Positions 8,607 to 15,576 of a DNA stretch of 64,000 bases are shown here, in pieces. The notes beneath the pieces were generated by a model. The model was not told the origin of the DNA. It ran no database searches and saw only the letters and a list, made by a program, of their open reading frames with translations. How positions within the stretch are numbered: position 1 is the stretch's first letter; the number at the start of each line of letters is the position of its first letter. The stretch comes from Myxococcales bacterium (lineage in GTDB: Bacteria > Myxococcota_A > Polyangia > Haliangiales > Haliangiaceae). The stretch is taken from the NCBI GenBank assembly GCA_016720595.1, contig JADKKI010000014.1:124001-188000 (forward strand), given 5' to 3'. The position numbers and the translations under genes are program-made.

Positions 8607-9689
8607 TCAGCGCGGCTCGGTGGCGGCGCGGTGCAGGAACTCGTCGACCGCGCCGAGGATCTCGGAGTTGTCCTTCTGCTGGTAGCTGGCGAGCGCGCGC
8701 GCGTAGTCCGCGGTGCGCTCGAGGAAGCGCGGGACCACGGCTGGATCGTCGAGGGTGAGCGTGAACATGCCGTAGCCCTCGCGCTCGAGATACTTCGCGT
8801 TGAGCCACTGCTCGAACTGGCCTTCGAGGGGGAGCGCGAGCATCGGCTTGCCGAGGAACACCGCCTCGCCCATCAGCGTGAAGCCGCCACCGGCGATCAC
8901 CGCGCGGCAGGTGGCGAGATCGGAGATGAAGCCGTCCTCGGAGAATGGCAGGAACCGCAGGTTGCCCTCGCGTAGCTCCTCGGTGATGCCCGGGCGCATC
9001 CCATAGATCCGGCACTCGAGCCCGGTCGCGGCGAGGGCCTCCTGCAGCGCAGCGTTGGCGCCGGATTGATAGATCAGCAGGTGCTCGCCGGGCGCGGGCT
9101 TGGCGGCGAGGATCTCGGGGCGGAGGATCGGGGGGAACAGGTAGGTGTCGGGCTTGCGCGTGGGCGGGCGGAAGAACGAGGTGATGTAGTACGCGTCGCA
9201 GGACGGCAGCTTGGTCTTGATGAAGGCCTTGGTCAGCTGGAACGAGACCTGGTTGCCTTCGATGATGTCCGCCGGCAGCTCGCAGCGGTGGATGATCTGC
9301 ATGTTGTCGATCGAGAGGATCGGCAGCCGGTGGTTGCGGCCGTAGAAGTACGTCCAGGACTCGAAGTCGCTGATCACCACCTCGGGCTCGAACGCGGCGA
9401 TCAGCTCGAAGTACGCGGCGATGTTGCGGGGCACGCCGAGCGCGCCCTTGAGCACGTTGGACCACAGCGTCTTGCCGGGCCGCACGCGGTTCTCCTCGAG
9501 GATCATGTGCAGGCCGTGGATCGTGTTGACGTCCCCGAACTTCTTGCCGAGGAACGCCGCGGCGCGGCCCGAGGCCATGATCTCGACCTGGTGGCCTGCG
9601 CGGATCAGGTGCTCGAGCACCACGCGTGATCGCATGGCATGGCCCATTCCCTCGCCGGTGACCCCGTACAGGACCTTCATCGCGGACAT
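8607..9689 (-). CDS. MJ1255/VC2487-type glycosyltransferase
   Basis: 360 residues with the GT-B pattern of the MJ1255/VC2487 family. The N-terminus has the strand-loop KVLYGVTGEGMGHAMRS, where the GEGMGH loop normally binds the donor nucleotide. The centre has EPEVVISDFESWTYFYGR and LPILSIDNMQIIHRCE. The C-terminal donor-binding half has AVIAGGGFTLMGEAVFLGKPMLALPLEGQFEQWLNAKYLE, which closely resembles MurG/UGT donor sites. The acceptor is unknown; a lipid or envelope glycan is likely from the family. The start used here is ATG 9689; a second ATG at 9680 (MKVLYGV) is equally possible. It is divergent from the gene at 9701, only 11 bp away, so the two starts share a regulatory region. Confidence 0.85.
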   Translation of the reverse strand: MSAMKVLYGVTGEGMGHAMRSRVVLEHLIRAGHQVEIMASGRAAAFLGKKFGDVNTIHGLHMILEENRVRPGKTLWSNVLKGALGVPRNIAAYFELIAAFEPEVVISDFESWTYFYGRNHRLPILSIDNMQIIHRCELPADIIEGNQVSFQLTKAFIKTKLPSCDAYYITSFFRPPTRKPDTYLFPPILRPEILAAKPAPGEHLLIYQSGANAALQEALAATGLECRIYGMRPGITEELREGNLRFLPFSEDGFISDLATCRAVIAGGGFTLMGEAVFLGKPMLALPLEGQFEQWLNAKYLEREGYGMFTLTLDDPAVVPRFLERTADYARALASYQQKDNSEILGAVDEFLHRAATEPR

Positions 9690-9700
9690 ACTATCCGCAG

Positions 9701-10558
9701 GTGCGACGCCGCGTCTGGTGCGAGACCGTTCCGTACGACGAGCTCGTGCGAGCCCCGATCGTGGACCTCGTCGCGCGTCATCGGGTGGATCTCCTGCTCG
9801 CGGTGCGGCCGTGGCAGCTCGCCGAGGTGGGGGACGTCGTTCGGCGCTATCGCGACCGGGGCGTGTTCGTGGCGGTGTGGCCGATGCTCGCCGATGCCGA
9901 TGGGCGCTGGGCGAGCGCGCGCTCGGCCCCGGCGTTCATCGCGTTCGCCGATGCGGTCCTCGCTGCGGCGCCGGAGGCCGACGAGCTGGTGCTCGATCTC
10001 GAGCCGCCGATGGCGCAGCTCGCGAAGTGGAAGGACTGGCGGCCGACCTGGCGCCAGACCCCATCCCCGGCTCGCTATCACGATGCGCGGGACGCCCTCG
10101 TCGAGGCCACGGCGCGCTGGCGCCTGGAGCGGCGGATCACCACGGCACTCCTACCGCTGCTGGTGCTCGAGCTCGGCGGCCAGTGGCTCCAGCGTGCCGT
10201 GGGGACCCCGGCGACCTCGTTGCACGTCGATCGCCACAGCGTGATGGCGTACACCTCGTTGATCGAGGGCTGGTCGCGCGGGGTGTTCGATCGCCGGCGC
10301 GCCGAGACCGCCCTCGGCGTCTGCGCCCGGCTCGGCCGCCTGCGGTTCGGCGAGGTCGCCGCGCTCTCGCTCGGGACGGTGGGCGTCGGTGCGTTCGAGG
10401 ACGAGCCCTCGTACCGCCACCCCGCCGAGCTCGCCCGCGACGTGGCGATCGCGACGGCGGCGGGGATCACGGAGCTGTCGCTGTTCGATCTCGGGGGCAT
10501 CCTGCGGCGCGCGCCGGCGGAGGCGTGGCTCGAAGCGATGGGGACGGTTTCAACTTGA
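9701..10558 (+). CDS. conserved hypothetical protein, probable TIM-barrel (glycoside-hydrolase-like)
   Basis: 285 residues from GTG 9701. No family is recognised with certainty. The pattern of strand plus acidic residue (ELVLDLEPP near 105, GVFVAVWPMLAD near 60, HSVMAYTSLIEGW near 185, ITELSLFDLGGIL near 262) is what a glycosidase-type (beta/alpha)8 barrel looks like, with D107/E109 as catalytic candidates; this is inference. It starts 11 bp from the divergent glycosyltransferase gene, which fits a role with the same glycan. The last codons (G-T-V-S-T-stop) are supplied by the left end of the inverted-repeat element at 10540-10755, so the original C-terminus may have been different. Confidence 0.6.
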   Translation: MRRRVWCETVPYDELVRAPIVDLVARHRVDLLLAVRPWQLAEVGDVVRRYRDRGVFVAVWPMLADADGRWASARSAPAFIAFADAVLAAAPEADELVLDLEPPMAQLAKWKDWRPTWRQTPSPARYHDARDALVEATARWRLERRITTALLPLLVLELGGQWLQRAVGTPATSLHVDRHSVMAYTSLIEGWSRGVFDRRRAETALGVCARLGRLRFGEVAALSLGTVGVGAFEDEPSYRHPAELARDVAIATAAGITELSLFDLGGILRRAPAEAWLEAMGTVST

Positions 10559-10755
10559 GCAACTTGCGATCGCTAACCCCTCGAGATCGCGTCGCGCTCG
10601 TTCACTCGACGAGAGTGGGCAAGCGGGCCCGACGACCAGCGACGAGGTTTCGCGGACCTACCGATCGCACGTTGTCTAAGTTGAGACCGTCCCCGATCCA
10701 CGACGACATTTCGCGGACCTAGCGATCGCAAGTTGCTCAAGTTGAAACCGTCCCC
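10540..10755. mobile_element. 216-bp non-coding element with perfect 36-bp terminal inverted repeats (MITE/REP-like)
   Basis: Bases 10540-10575 (beginning GGGGACGGTTTCAACTTGAG) are the exact reverse complement of 10720-10755. A third, diverged copy in the same orientation as the right end lies at 10641-10694 and matches 10702-10755 over 54 bp with a few changes, so the right end is duplicated in tandem. No reading frame fills the element. Its left end overlaps the last codons of the gene ending at 10558, and its right end abuts the stop codon (10756-10758) of the metallophosphoesterase gene. It could be a mobilised miniature transposon, a REP-type palindrome, or a bidirectional terminator; no transposase is in the window. 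Confidence 0.75.
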
Positions 10756-11910
10756 TTACGCACTGCGGAGGATCACGCGCGTGATCTCGAGCGGCGCGAG
10801 CAGGCGGACCGGCGGGCCCCAGTACCCGCAGCCGCGCGTCACGTAGAGCTGCGTGCCGTTCCACTCGTAGCGGCCGGCGAGCAGGCCGCCCTGCTGCAGG
10901 CGGACGAGGTAGTGCCACGGCCAGATCTGGCCGCCGTGGGTGTGGCCCGAGAGCTGGAAGTCGACGCCGTGTTCGGCGGCGCGGCGGACCTGGCGCGGCT
11001 GGTGGGCGAGGAGGACGACGGCGCGGTTCGGATCGCGGCCGGCCATCGCGCGGGCGTAGTCAGGCCCGTGGCCCTCGTAGCCGCGCGCCGAGTGATCGTC
11101 CACGCCGGCGAGGTGGAAGCTCGCGGCGCCGTCGCCGATCGTGACGTGCTCGTTGCGGAGGTAGCGGATGCCGAGGCCCGTGAACTCCGCGATCCACGGA
11201 TCGGCATCGGAGTAGTACTCGTGGTTGCCGGTGACGGCGTACAGGCCGTGCTTCGCCTTGAGCGTGCCCAGTGGCGCCGCGGCATCCCGCAGGTCCTCCA
11301 CGCGGCCATCGACGAGGTCGCCGGTCAGCGCGATCAGATCCGCTGACAGGCTGTTGGCGCGATCCACCACGCGCTGGACGAACGCGCGATCGATCGTCAT
11401 GCCGATGTGCAGGTCGGAGATCTGGACGATCGAGAACCCATCGAGCGCCTTGGGCAGCTTCGCGAGCGTGACCTCGACATCGACGATCTCGTGCTCGCCC
11501 CGCGCGGACACCATGCCGCGGGCGACGCTAGCGGAGCCGATCGCCATCGCCGCACCTCCCGTGATCCGTGACAGGAACGCGCGCCGATCCGGAGAGACCT
11601 GCGGGGCAGGGCGCCGGATCACGCGCCGGCCGATCCGCACGGTCAGCCCCGAGACGTCGAGCATCACGAGCGCGACGAACGTCAGGCCGCACAGCGCCAT
11701 CCACGGCAGCGAGATCCAGCCGAACGTGGCCGACAGCGAAGGCCACACGTTGCGGCTCGCGGTGGTGAGCGGCCCCGACAGGAACAGCAGCACGATCAGG
11801 ACGGTGAGCCCGATGTACCAGCGGCGTGGAAGCCGGGACTGGTAGATCAGCCGCCACCAGACGTACGTGTGGATCCCGAGCAGGATCGTTCGAAACAGGA
11901 CGGCCAGCAC
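10756..11910 (-). CDS. membrane-anchored metallophosphoesterase
   Basis: 384 residues. Three hydrophobic segments (about 5-22, 32-50, 62-90) precede a twin-Arg-like stretch RRAFLSRITGGAAMAIGSA around 108-127. The calcineurin-type phosphoesterase domain follows: ISDLHIG, GDLVDG, GNHEYYSD, LAHQP and SGHTHGGQ give the dinuclear metal ligands in the expected order. This is the YkuE/YaeI-like group, some members of which act on UDP-2,3-diacylglucosamine or other phosphate esters; the substrate here is unknown. The stop codon at 10756 touches the inverted-repeat element. It is divergent from the DCC protein gene at 11969. Confidence 0.87.
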   Translation of the reverse strand: MLAVLFRTILLGIHTYVWWRLIYQSRLPRRWYIGLTVLIVLLFLSGPLTTASRNVWPSLSATFGWISLPWMALCGLTFVALVMLDVSGLTVRIGRRVIRRPAPQVSPDRRAFLSRITGGAAMAIGSASVARGMVSARGEHEIVDVEVTLAKLPKALDGFSIVQISDLHIGMTIDRAFVQRVVDRANSLSADLIALTGDLVDGRVEDLRDAAAPLGTLKAKHGLYAVTGNHEYYSDADPWIAEFTGLGIRYLRNEHVTIGDGAASFHLAGVDDHSARGYEGHGPDYARAMAGRDPNRAVVLLAHQPRQVRRAAEHGVDFQLSGHTHGGQIWPWHYLVRLQQGGLLAGRYEWNGTQLYVTRGCGYWGPPVRLLAPLEITRVILRSA

Positions 11911-11968
11911 GAGTCACCACCTTAGCAGCAAGTCTTGCGCGCGCCGTGGGACGCGGCATGATGCGGCC

Positions 11969-12367
11969 ATGGACGCCGACCTCGTGCTGTACGACGGGAC
12001 GTGCGGCCTGTGCGCCCGATCGGTGCGCTGGATCCTGCGGCACGAGCGGGATCACGAGCTGAAGTTCGCACCGCTGCAGGGCGAGACCACCGCGGCCCTG
12101 CGCACGCGCCATCCCGAGATCCCGCAGACCATCGACACGGTGGTCTACGTCTCCGGCGGCAAGGTCTACCTGCGGTCCAAGGCGTTCCTGTACGCCTCGA
12201 GCCACCTGCGTGCGCCCTGGCGCTGGGCTCACGCGTTCCGCTGGTTCCCGGGGTTCCTGCTCAACGTGGGCTACCGGTTCGTCGCCGCGATCCGCTACCG
12301 CGTGTGGGGCCACGTCGACGCGTGCGAGCTCCCCTCTCCCGAGAACCGCGTGCGGTTCCTCCCGTAG
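11969..12367 (+). CDS. DCC family thiol-disulfide oxidoreductase-like protein
   Basis: 132 residues. The opening LVLYDGTCGLCARSVRWILRHD-like segment has the DxxCxxC signature of the DCC (DUF393) family, with Cys12 and Cys15 as the redox pair. The tail YRVWGHVDACELPSPENRVRFLP is also typical (Y-R-x-W, then C-x-L-P-x-x-x-x-R-x-R-F-L). Members are predicted thioredoxin-fold oxidoreductases; substrates are mostly unknown. ATG 11969 is chosen because the upstream extension (to 11867) overlaps the start of the divergent phosphoesterase gene and looks non-coding. It converges on the cytochrome P450 gene with only 5 bp between stops. Confidence 0.85.
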   Translation: MDADLVLYDGTCGLCARSVRWILRHERDHELKFAPLQGETTAALRTRHPEIPQTIDTVVYVSGGKVYLRSKAFLYASSHLRAPWRWAHAFRWFPGFLLNVGYRFVAAIRYRVWGHVDACELPSPENRVRFLP

Positions 12368-12372
12368 CGCGC

Positions 12373-13737
12373 TCACACCTTGAGCTCGACGATCGCCGGC
12401 AGGCCACCCTTGGGCCGCAGCGTCACCAGCGGCTCGGGCACCACCGTCGTCACGGTCGGCCGCACGCGCGCACCTGCGACCATCGTGGCGAGCGAGAGCT
12501 GCGCCTCCATCAGCGCGAAGTGCGAGCCGATGCAGACCCGCGATCCCGCACCGAACGGGAGGTAGTGGTGCCGCGGCCGCGCCTTCTTGTGCTCCGCGAG
12601 CATGCGCTCCGGGCGGAAGGCGAGCGGGGCAGGGAAGTAGTCCGCGCGGCGATGGATGCCGCGGATGTTGATCACCACGATCGATCGCTCGGGCAGCCGG
12701 TGCGCGCCGATCGTGACATCGCACGTCGCCTCGCGGCCGGTCTGATAGGCCGGCGGGTGCAGGCGGAGCGCCTCGTCGATCACCGCGGCGGTCCACGGCA
12801 GGTTCGGCAGATCCTCGGCGGTCACGGCGCGACCACCGAGCACGTGCGTGAGCTCCTCCTCGAGCCGAGCCAGCGCGGCGGGGTTCCGGCCCAGCTCGTA
12901 CCAGGTCCAGGTCAGCGCATTCGCGGTGGTCTCGTGACCCGCGAGCAGCAGCGTCATCACCTCGTCGCGCACCTGCGGATCGGTGAGGCCGGTGCCCTCC
13001 TCGTCGCGGGCGAGGAGCAGCATCGAGAGCACATCGCCCTTGTCGCGGTTCGCGGCGCGGCCATCGGCGATCATCCGATACACCACCGCATCGAGCATCT
13101 TCACCGCGCGGCGCATCTGCTGGTGGCGCGGCAGCGGCCAGCTGTACGGCACCTGCAACGGCGAGGTGATGCTGGCCAGCATCGAGCGCATCGCCATCTC
13201 GAGGCCGGTGCCCACCGTGCTCGCATCACCGCGAACGTCAGCATCGAACATCGTGCGCCCCGCGATCGCGAGCGTCATCTCCATCATCTCGTGGGAGAGA
13301 TCGACGTGCTTACCCCGGTGCCAGGTGGCGAGCTGACGGCGGGTCTCCTCCACCATCACCTCGCCATAGGCGGCGAGCCGCTTGGGTGCGAACGCAGGCG
13401 CGAGCAGCTTGCGGTGCTTCTTGTGGACCTCGCCTTCCGAGGTCAGGAGGCCCTCGCCGAGGAGCGGCATCAGGAACGAGAGGCCGGCCGACTTCTTGAA
13501 CGAGGCGTCCTTCTCCACCAGCACCTCGTGCGCGAGGTCGGCATCGTTCACCGAGTACACGGGCACGTGCAGGATCTGGAACCGCGCGATCGGCCCCACC
13601 TCCGCCGCCAGGTCATGAAGCGCCAGGCGGTCCTTGCGGAACTCCAGCATGTTGCCGAGGAACGGGAGTCCGCGCACCGCCGGGACCGATGGAACGATCT
13701 GCGGCGGTGAGAAGAAGGGGCTGGTGGCGGTTGCCAT
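12373..13737 (-). CDS. cytochrome P450
   Basis: 454 residues, usual for a bacterial P450. The I-helix oxygen-activation motif AGHETTANAL (about 270), the ExxR motif in DEALRLHPP (about 320), and the heme loop FGAGSRVCIGSHFA with Cys402 as axial ligand are all intact. There is no N-terminal membrane anchor, so it is soluble and needs separate redox partners, none of which is adjacent. It is most like the CYP102/CYP4-like fatty-acid or alkane hydroxylases in general layout, but the substrate cannot be read from sequence. It is divergent from a TetR gene with a palindromic operator 11 to 31 bp upstream of its start, so the regulator very probably represses it. Confidence 0.93.
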   Translation of the reverse strand: MATATSPFFSPPQIVPSVPAVRGLPFLGNMLEFRKDRLALHDLAAEVGPIARFQILHVPVYSVNDADLAHEVLVEKDASFKKSAGLSFLMPLLGEGLLTSEGEVHKKHRKLLAPAFAPKRLAAYGEVMVEETRRQLATWHRGKHVDLSHEMMEMTLAIAGRTMFDADVRGDASTVGTGLEMAMRSMLASITSPLQVPYSWPLPRHQQMRRAVKMLDAVVYRMIADGRAANRDKGDVLSMLLLARDEEGTGLTDPQVRDEVMTLLLAGHETTANALTWTWYELGRNPAALARLEEELTHVLGGRAVTAEDLPNLPWTAAVIDEALRLHPPAYQTGREATCDVTIGAHRLPERSIVVINIRGIHRRADYFPAPLAFRPERMLAEHKKARPRHHYLPFGAGSRVCIGSHFALMEAQLSLATMVAGARVRPTVTTVVPEPLVTLRPKGGLPAIVELKV

Positions 13738-13748
13738 GTGCCTATAGA

Positions 13749-13768
13749 ATGCGAGCGAATGCTCACAT
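13749..13768. promoter_or_regulatory. TetR-type operator between P450 and TetR genes
   Basis: The 20 bases ATGCGAGCGAATGCTCACAT form an inverted repeat of two 8-bp arms around GAAT with seven of eight positions paired. The size and the GAGC-N4-GCTC core fit TetR family operators. It lies in the 56-bp gap between the P450 start (13737) and the proposed TetR start (13794), where binding would cover both promoters. Confidence 0.6.
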
Positions 13769-13793
13769 TGCCAACTCGCGTTCCGGGATCCCC

Positions 13794-14444
13794 GTGAAGA
13801 CCGTTCCCGCGATCTCCGGAAGGCGCCAAGTCAAGACCACGCCCCGGAAACGGCCGCGGCAGACGCGGAGCAAGGAGACCGTCGAGACGATCCTCGCGGC
13901 GACTGCTCGGATTCTGATCAAGCTCGGGTTCGATGGCCTGACCACGAATGCGGTCGCGGAGCTCGCGGGCGTGTCGATCGGCTCGCTCTATCAATACTTC
14001 CCGAACAAGCAGGCGCTGGTCGCCGCGCTGATCGAGCGCCGGATCGACGAGAAGAATGCGAACACGCACATCGAGCTCGCCCGGGTGGCACAGCAGCCGT
14101 TCCCGGTGGCGGTGCGGACGATGATCCGCATGACGATCGACAACTATGCCGAGTCGCCCGAGCTATCGCGCGTGCTGATCGAGCAGGTACCGCGGATCGG
14201 CCGGATGGGGCGGATCGCGGAGCTCCATCAGGGCACGCTCCTGCTCGTGGCCGCACTTCTCGAGGCCCGCAAGGGCGAGCTCGCGATCCGCGATCCGGAG
14301 ATGGCGGCGTTCGTGCTGGTCGCCTCGATCGAGGCGATCGCGCAGCGCGCGGCGCTGTTCCAGCCCGCTCGCCTGACCGATCCCGCGCTGATCGACGAGG
14401 CCACCGCGATGGTCACGCGCTACCTGGGCGTCGCCGACGGTTGA
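13794..14444 (+). CDS. TetR family transcriptional regulator
   Basis: 216 residues from GTG 13794. A basic lead (RKRPRQTRSKETVETIL) enters the TetR N-terminal DNA-binding domain, with the helix-turn-helix at TTNAVAELAGVSIGSLYQYFPNKQALVAALIERR (about 48-80). The C-terminal all-helical half is the ligand-binding/dimer domain. An in-frame ATG at 13749 would put the start inside the operator palindrome and leave 11 bp to the P450 gene, so the GTG is preferred. It probably represses the divergent P450 gene and itself until an unknown ligand binds. The last codons (G-V-A-D-G) are the first copy of the short tandem repeat at 14427-14536. Confidence 0.88.
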   Translation: MKTVPAISGRRQVKTTPRKRPRQTRSKETVETILAATARILIKLGFDGLTTNAVAELAGVSIGSLYQYFPNKQALVAALIERRIDEKNANTHIELARVAQQPFPVAVRTMIRMTIDNYAESPELSRVLIEQVPRIGRMGRIAELHQGTLLLVAALLEARKGELAIRDPEMAAFVLVASIEAIAQRAALFQPARLTDPALIDEATAMVTRYLGVADG

Positions 14445-14536
14445 TCACGCGCGCTCTCGGCGTCGCCGACGGTAGATCACGCGCGCTCTCGGTGTCGCCG
14501 ACGTGATCTGGGTGTCGCCGACGGTTGATCGCACGC
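14427..14536. repeat. 32-bp direct repeat, two full and two shortened copies
   Basis: The unit begins GGCGTCGCCGACGGTTGATC and continues ACGCGCGCTCTC. Copies: 14427-14458, 14459-14490 (one change), a 20-bp shortened copy from 14491, and 14511-14536. The first copy codes for the last five residues of the TetR protein and its stop. The array fills the gap to the next gene at 14560 and suggests repeated duplication of the end of the TetR gene. Confidence 0.85.
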
Positions 14537-14559
14537 ACCACGTGACCAACAATCCGCGC

Positions 14560-15549
14560 ATGCGACGAGCCGCTCTCCTCCTGTTCCTGGCTGCGTGTCC
14601 CGCGAAGAAGCCGGGTGGACCCACGCCTCCGCCCGTCCCCGGCGTGGGCTGCCCGAGCGCGAGCAACGTGTACGTCGCCTCGTACGTCGCGCCGCCGCAG
14701 GGCGAGCAGGGCCACAGCGGCTGGGTGCTGCCGCTGTTCGCCGCCTCGGCCTTCACGGTAGAGGGCAAGCCCGGCTACGCGCCGATCGATCCCGCGACCG
14801 CCGCCGCCGCTGGGGTGCCCGCCGCACCCACCAGCGTCTGGCTCGTGCCGCCCAACGCGCCCGCGTGCAAGGCCACGATCGGCAGCTACTACGCCGCCGC
14901 GATCGACGCGCCCACCAGCATGTCGTACGGCGTGGAGCTCGGCGGCTGCCCGGCGCCGCAGGATCCCTCCGATGCCGTGGCGATCGTGCTGGTCTCCGAT
15001 GCGCCGCCTTCGGAGTGCAAGGTCTATCCGCCGCGTCCGATCGCCGCGCGCCTTGGTGAGGTGGACAAGCAGAACCAGTGGTCGCGCCCCACCAAGGAGA
15101 CGCCGATCCCCGCCGCGTTCGCGAAGGCGATCCCACGGCACACGTGCACGGCGCCGGACTGCGAGACCCTGTGGTCGATCGCGCAGGTCGAGGTCGATGG
15201 CAAGCCGGTGGCCTGGTCCGGCGCCGTCAACTGGCTCGAGATCCCACCCGGCTCACCGCCCTCCGCGCAGTGCACCTGGAAGGCCGAAACGTTCTCCGGC
15301 TTCTTCATCGCCGGCCCCGACGGATCGCCCGTGCAGATCAGCGACGGCCAGGACCATCCCCTCGTGCTGTCGGCCGTGCTCGCCGACAAGTCCGGGCCGC
15401 ACGTGCTGCTCGCGGAGGGCACGGGCGAATACACCGCGTACGATCTTTCGAACGGTGTTTCCCAGATCGGCCGCCACCTGGTGTGGCTCCACGCGCCCGC
15501 GGATGCGTACGGCGCGCTCGACAAGATTGGCCCCGACTGCGCGCCCTGA
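14560..15549 (+). CDS. putative lipoprotein of unknown function
   Basis: 329 residues. The start MRRAALLLFLAAC is a short lipoprotein signal with the lipobox LAAC (Cys13), followed by a Lys/Pro/Gly spacer (PAKKPGGPTPPPVPG). The mature part is beta-rich with many Pro residues and paired Cys (CPSAS, CKATI, CPAPQ, CKVYP, CTAPDC, CTWKA, DCAP), which suggests disulfides in the periplasm or at the surface. No family is recognised. An upstream in-frame start at 14503 would place 19 residues over the direct repeats and is rejected because the signal peptide starts at 14560. The next gene follows by 27 bp. Confidence 0.6.
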   Translation: MRRAALLLFLAACPAKKPGGPTPPPVPGVGCPSASNVYVASYVAPPQGEQGHSGWVLPLFAASAFTVEGKPGYAPIDPATAAAAGVPAAPTSVWLVPPNAPACKATIGSYYAAAIDAPTSMSYGVELGGCPAPQDPSDAVAIVLVSDAPPSECKVYPPRPIAARLGEVDKQNQWSRPTKETPIPAAFAKAIPRHTCTAPDCETLWSIAQVEVDGKPVAWSGAVNWLEIPPGSPPSAQCTWKAETFSGFFIAGPDGSPVQISDGQDHPLVLSAVLADKSGPHVLLAEGTGEYTAYDLSNGVSQIGRHLVWLHAPADAYGALDKIGPDCAP

Positions 15550-15576
15550 CGAGCCGGGGTGTATAACGCGCCACCT

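Noticed and set aside
9701..10558. Disrupted pseudogene because of the element at its end
   Set aside because: The frame is intact to within a few residues of the insertion and the barrel pattern is complete, so it is called as a gene with an altered last few residues.
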